A stretch of DNA of 6,233 bases from an uncultured Alphaproteobacteria bacterium (GTDB taxonomy: Bacteria; Pseudomonadota; Alphaproteobacteria; Rs-D84): positions 1 to 6,233 of the forward strand of contig CALCGS010000071.1 of assembly GCA_937901165.1 (NCBI GenBank), given 5' to 3'. Below are positions 4,512 to 6,233 of the stretch, one piece after another; the stretch's first letter is position 1; each line of letters starts with the position of its first letter. The position numbers were made by a program, and so were the translations under genes. Below the pieces are notes generated by a model, which made no database searches, had not been told where the DNA came from, and saw nothing but the letters and a program-made list of their open reading frames with translations.

Positions 4512-6233
4512 TTAGTTGGATGAACCCGTAACCAATTTCCAACCCTTGAACGTGTATCCACGTTTTTCTGGTGCGGTATCCGGTAATGTAATTGCACCAT
4601 CGTACGTACATTGATTTATCGTTGGTTCCAAACCATTTAACGGATTCCACGTTACATTTATCGTATTCGCAGAACACGATGCAAGAATATTGGTATCAGC
4701 GCCCCCGAACAACGCACCACGGAACCCAGCCGCTGACCACTCAGAAAAGTTGTTATAACCATTTACGGCCATTGCACAAAACTGAGGACATGCACCACTA
4801 CAACTGCCATAATCTCCATAAGATCTCATGTCTGTACACGATACCCAAGACGAAGATTCGGACAAATTCTGTAATTCGCCACCTATTGGGGTATATCCCG
4901 TCATTTTACACCAACAATATTCGCCACTATCATCATCAAATAATGTATTACCTGGTTTTATTTCCGTTTTTGTTCCATATGCATCATCACAAATTGATGT
5001 ACCTGTTATATCACCCCAACTAAAAACTGCAGTCCAAGTATCGCCATCGATCCAATTATATTGGTAAGAATAATTACCACCATTACCATAGTAGCCCTCA
5101 CGTGTCTTCCATCCAACCTCATTTTCAAATATATTATCACCTGATATACCTTTGCTTTCCAACCATACACGTCCTTTTGATATTGCAGATAAATCTTTTA
5201 TAAATACTTCTATATCATTGCCGCTTTGTTGATATTCGCTTACACTACCATACCCATACAAGGATACCGCTATAATTTCTGGGGTAAGCTCTTGTGCTGT
5301 TATTGTTGTTTTACCAGGAAATACCTGTTGGACAACTTGTTCGTTCCCTAGAATATACCCCACATCTGATAACAGATACGATATTACTCCATCAGCCTTG
5401 TGATATCCGGTTACACAAGTTTCTGCGGAACATTGATTATTATTGCCGTAATAGAAACCACCACTTACCGACATTGAATGTTCGACATCGTTTGTTGTAC
5501 ATGCACGATAACAATCATTTTCTGATGTTGCACCACCGGCGGATAATGTGAATCCAGATGGACATGAATTTATACCCTGATTTGCAGTTTCACTGAATTC
5601 AAATGTGCCACCCGGGCAGTAACTATTTGCCGGACATGTGGTAAGTTCCGTACCATTTTTGGCAAGATACTGACCCGCATCTGCGTTATAAACGTTCACT
5701 GCACATTCAGACTTGCCGGAACCGAACAACGCACCACGGAACGTCAACTCGTAGTTGACGCTGTCCGCGCAGTCCTCCGCGCAGAAGTCCGTGCAGAGGT
5801 CAGCATTGTCTTGGTCGTAGTTGAACACCCAAGACGAGGACACAGATGTTCCATCAAGACTATCTGCATGGCACCAACAATACCTTGTTTCACCAGCCGT
5901 TGTCGCATCGGGATTACCCTGGGTTCCCCAATACTCACCATTCGTTGCAGTACATTTTGCCGTGCCCTTTATTGTGCCATAACTGAATGGTACAGACCAT
6001 TCACCATTTTCCAGACCACTGGTATCACCACTATTGTCCCCTGTGCCACTTATTGATTTATATTTTGCATTATTCCAATTACCTTCTTCATATATATCTG
6101 CATTTGGTTTTATAGTTTTTAAATATGCATCTGCACTTGGTATCATAGAATATGCTTTCAATAAAGTTGTTGATTCACCAGAATCATAATTTTCATTTAT
6201 ATATGACATTATTTCCGCATCGGTTGCAAAATC
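4512..6233 (-). CDS. Cysteine-rich probable surface protein with duplicated domain and half B-repeat C-terminus (5'-truncated)
   Basis: The frame is open to the window edge; an ATG at 6209 has no convincing Shine-Dalgarno, so the start lies outside. Numbered from that ATG (565 residues): copy A of a Cys-rich domain at 69-163; a GCC2/GCC3-like stretch at 191-268 (C.ANSYCPGGT, SCPSGFTLSAGGATSE, CVTGYH); a linker at 275-388 with no recognised motif; copy B of the Cys-rich domain at 390-502; and a C-terminal half B-repeat at 516-565 (INVTW...NQCTYDG...KRGYTFKGWKLV). More than 20 cysteines, paired in recurring patterns, imply disulfides and therefore export; the signal sequence would be outside the window. 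The C-terminal module matches that of the + strand gene ending at 1082. A surface or host-contact role is inference; the domain at 69-163 / 390-502 is not one I can name. Confidence 0.85.
   Translation of the reverse strand, partial: DFATDAEIMSYINENYDSGESTTLLKAYSMIPSADAYLKTIKPNADIYEEGNWNNAKYKSISGTGDNSGDTSGLENGEWSVPFSYGTIKGTAKCTATNGEYWGTQGNPDATTAGETRYCWCHADSLDGTSVSSSWVFNYDQDNADLCTDFCAEDCADSVNYELTFRGALFGSGKSECAVNVYNADAGQYLAKNGTELTTCPANSYCPGGTFEFSETANQGINSCPSGFTLSAGGATSENDCYRACTTNDVEHSMSVSGGFYYGNNNQCSAETCVTGYHKADGVISYLLSDVGYILGNEQVVQQVFPGKTTITAQELTPEIIAVSLYGYGSVSEYQQSGNDIEVFIKDLSAISKGRVWLESKGISGDNIFENEVGWKTREGYYGNGGNYSYQYNWIDGDTWTAVFSWGDITGTSICDDAYGTKTEIKPGNTLFDDDSGEYCWCKMTGYTPIGGELQNLSESSSWVSCTDMRSYGDYGSCSGACPQFCAMAVNGYNNFSEWSAAGFRGALFGGADTNILASCSANTINVTWNPLNGLEPTINQCTYDGAITLPDTAPEKRGYTFKGWKLVTGSSN
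4515..4664 (-). repeat. C-terminal half B-repeat module, copy 2
   Basis: The last 50 codons encode TINVTW, P.NG, NQCTYDG.I, LP..APEKRG, YTFKGWKLV and a five-residue tail. The module is inverted relative to copy 1 (924-1079), about 3.4 kb away. As in copy 1, the second half of a normal B-repeat is missing and the protein stops just after GWKLV. Confidence 0.8.
4704..5042 (-). repeat. Cys-rich duplicated domain, copy B
   Basis: Residues 390-502 of the truncated protein. Landmarks in order: W.AVFSWGDITGT.IC, EYCWC, SSSWV, C-x3-C-x3-CAMAVN, and the closing FRGALFG. All six cysteines of copy A are present at equivalent places, plus one extra (C458). It is about 18 residues longer than copy A, mostly between SSWV and FRGALFG. 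Bases 4705-4725 are identical to 5722-5742. Confidence 0.75.
5406..5639 (-). repeat. GCC2/GCC3-like cysteine-rich stretch
   Basis: Residues 191-268 contain seven cysteines in a pattern resembling ephrin-receptor/GCC2-GCC3 repeats: C.ANSYCPGGT, then SCPSGFTLSAGGATSENDC, then C.AETCVTGYH. It separates the two copies of the duplicated domain. The + strand gene has a comparable module at 741-914 (CPTGATS..GASS..DC.C..GYH). The family assignment is by eye. Confidence 0.6.
5721..6005 (-). repeat. Cys-rich duplicated domain, copy A
   Basis: Residues 69-163 of the truncated protein. Landmarks in order: W.VPFSYGTIKGT.KC, RYCWC, SSSWVF, C-x3-C-x3-CADSVN, and the closing FRGALFG. The Cys order and the CX3CX3C spacing match copy B exactly. 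The 3' third is unusually GC-rich (57 G+C in bases 5741-5840 by hand count), unlike the rest of the gene. Confidence 0.75.

Noticed and set aside
4276..4515. 79-codon + strand frame spanning the intergenic region
   Set aside because: It runs through the promoter, the terminator hairpin and the start of the hypothetical gene; its hydrophobic composition reflects AT-rich DNA.
4592..5067. Overlapping + strand open frames rich in His, Tyr and Ser
   Set aside because: They are shadows of the - strand cysteine-rich gene, whose domain pattern is clear.
6207..6209. ATG as the true start of the large - strand gene
   Set aside because: Sense codons continue to the window end (DFATDAEI before the Met), only a weak GGAA lies upstream, and no signal peptide follows, which an exported Cys-rich protein would need.

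Overview
The window is AT-rich and looks like a chromosomal piece of an uncultured, host- or gut-associated alphaproteobacterium. Two things point there. A housekeeping sigma factor gene (rpoD) lies directly behind a gene of the DUF1013/TrcR family, which is essentially confined to Alphaproteobacteria. The flanking genes encode cysteine-rich proteins with InlB-type B-repeats, which are common in AT-rich gut alphaproteobacterial genomes of the RF32/'Azospirillum sp. CAG' type. The lineage is inference; the families are read from the sequence.

Layout, left to right. (1) The 3' part of a + strand gene (1-1082) encodes three InlB/Listeria-Bacteroides-type repeats, an 8-cysteine module and a C-terminal half-repeat. 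(2) A bidirectional terminator (1110-1138) separates it from the convergent rpoD. (3) A - strand operon reads promoter (3819-3792), trcR-like gene (3764-3234), 21 bp gap, rpoD (3212-1137). (4) A - strand monocistronic gene of unknown function (4343-3873) has its own promoter (4405-4378), a strong Shine-Dalgarno and a long hairpin terminator (3844-3875). (5) The 3' part of a large - strand gene (6233-4512) encodes another cysteine-rich, probably exported protein. It holds two copies of a cysteine-rich domain and ends in the same half-repeat module as gene (1); its terminator is at 4454-4496. Both outer genes run off the window, so their N-termini and any signal peptides are not visible.

How the parts relate: the centre is core transcription machinery, a predicted DNA-binding cell-cycle regulator co-transcribed with the primary sigma factor. 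The flanks are fast-evolving, probably surface-exposed proteins that share a C-terminal module. The most notable observations are (a) RpoD substitutions at positions that normally open and read the -10 element, including Asn in place of the first Trp of the TWW motif; (b) the shared C-terminal half-repeat in two otherwise different proteins, a candidate sorting or anchoring module; and (c) an apparently undescribed duplicated Cys-rich domain (YCWC / SSWV / CX3CX3C / FRGALFG) with a 21-bp identical DNA stretch and a local GC-rich patch suggesting recombination. I recognise no CRISPR array, mobile element, tRNA or rRNA.
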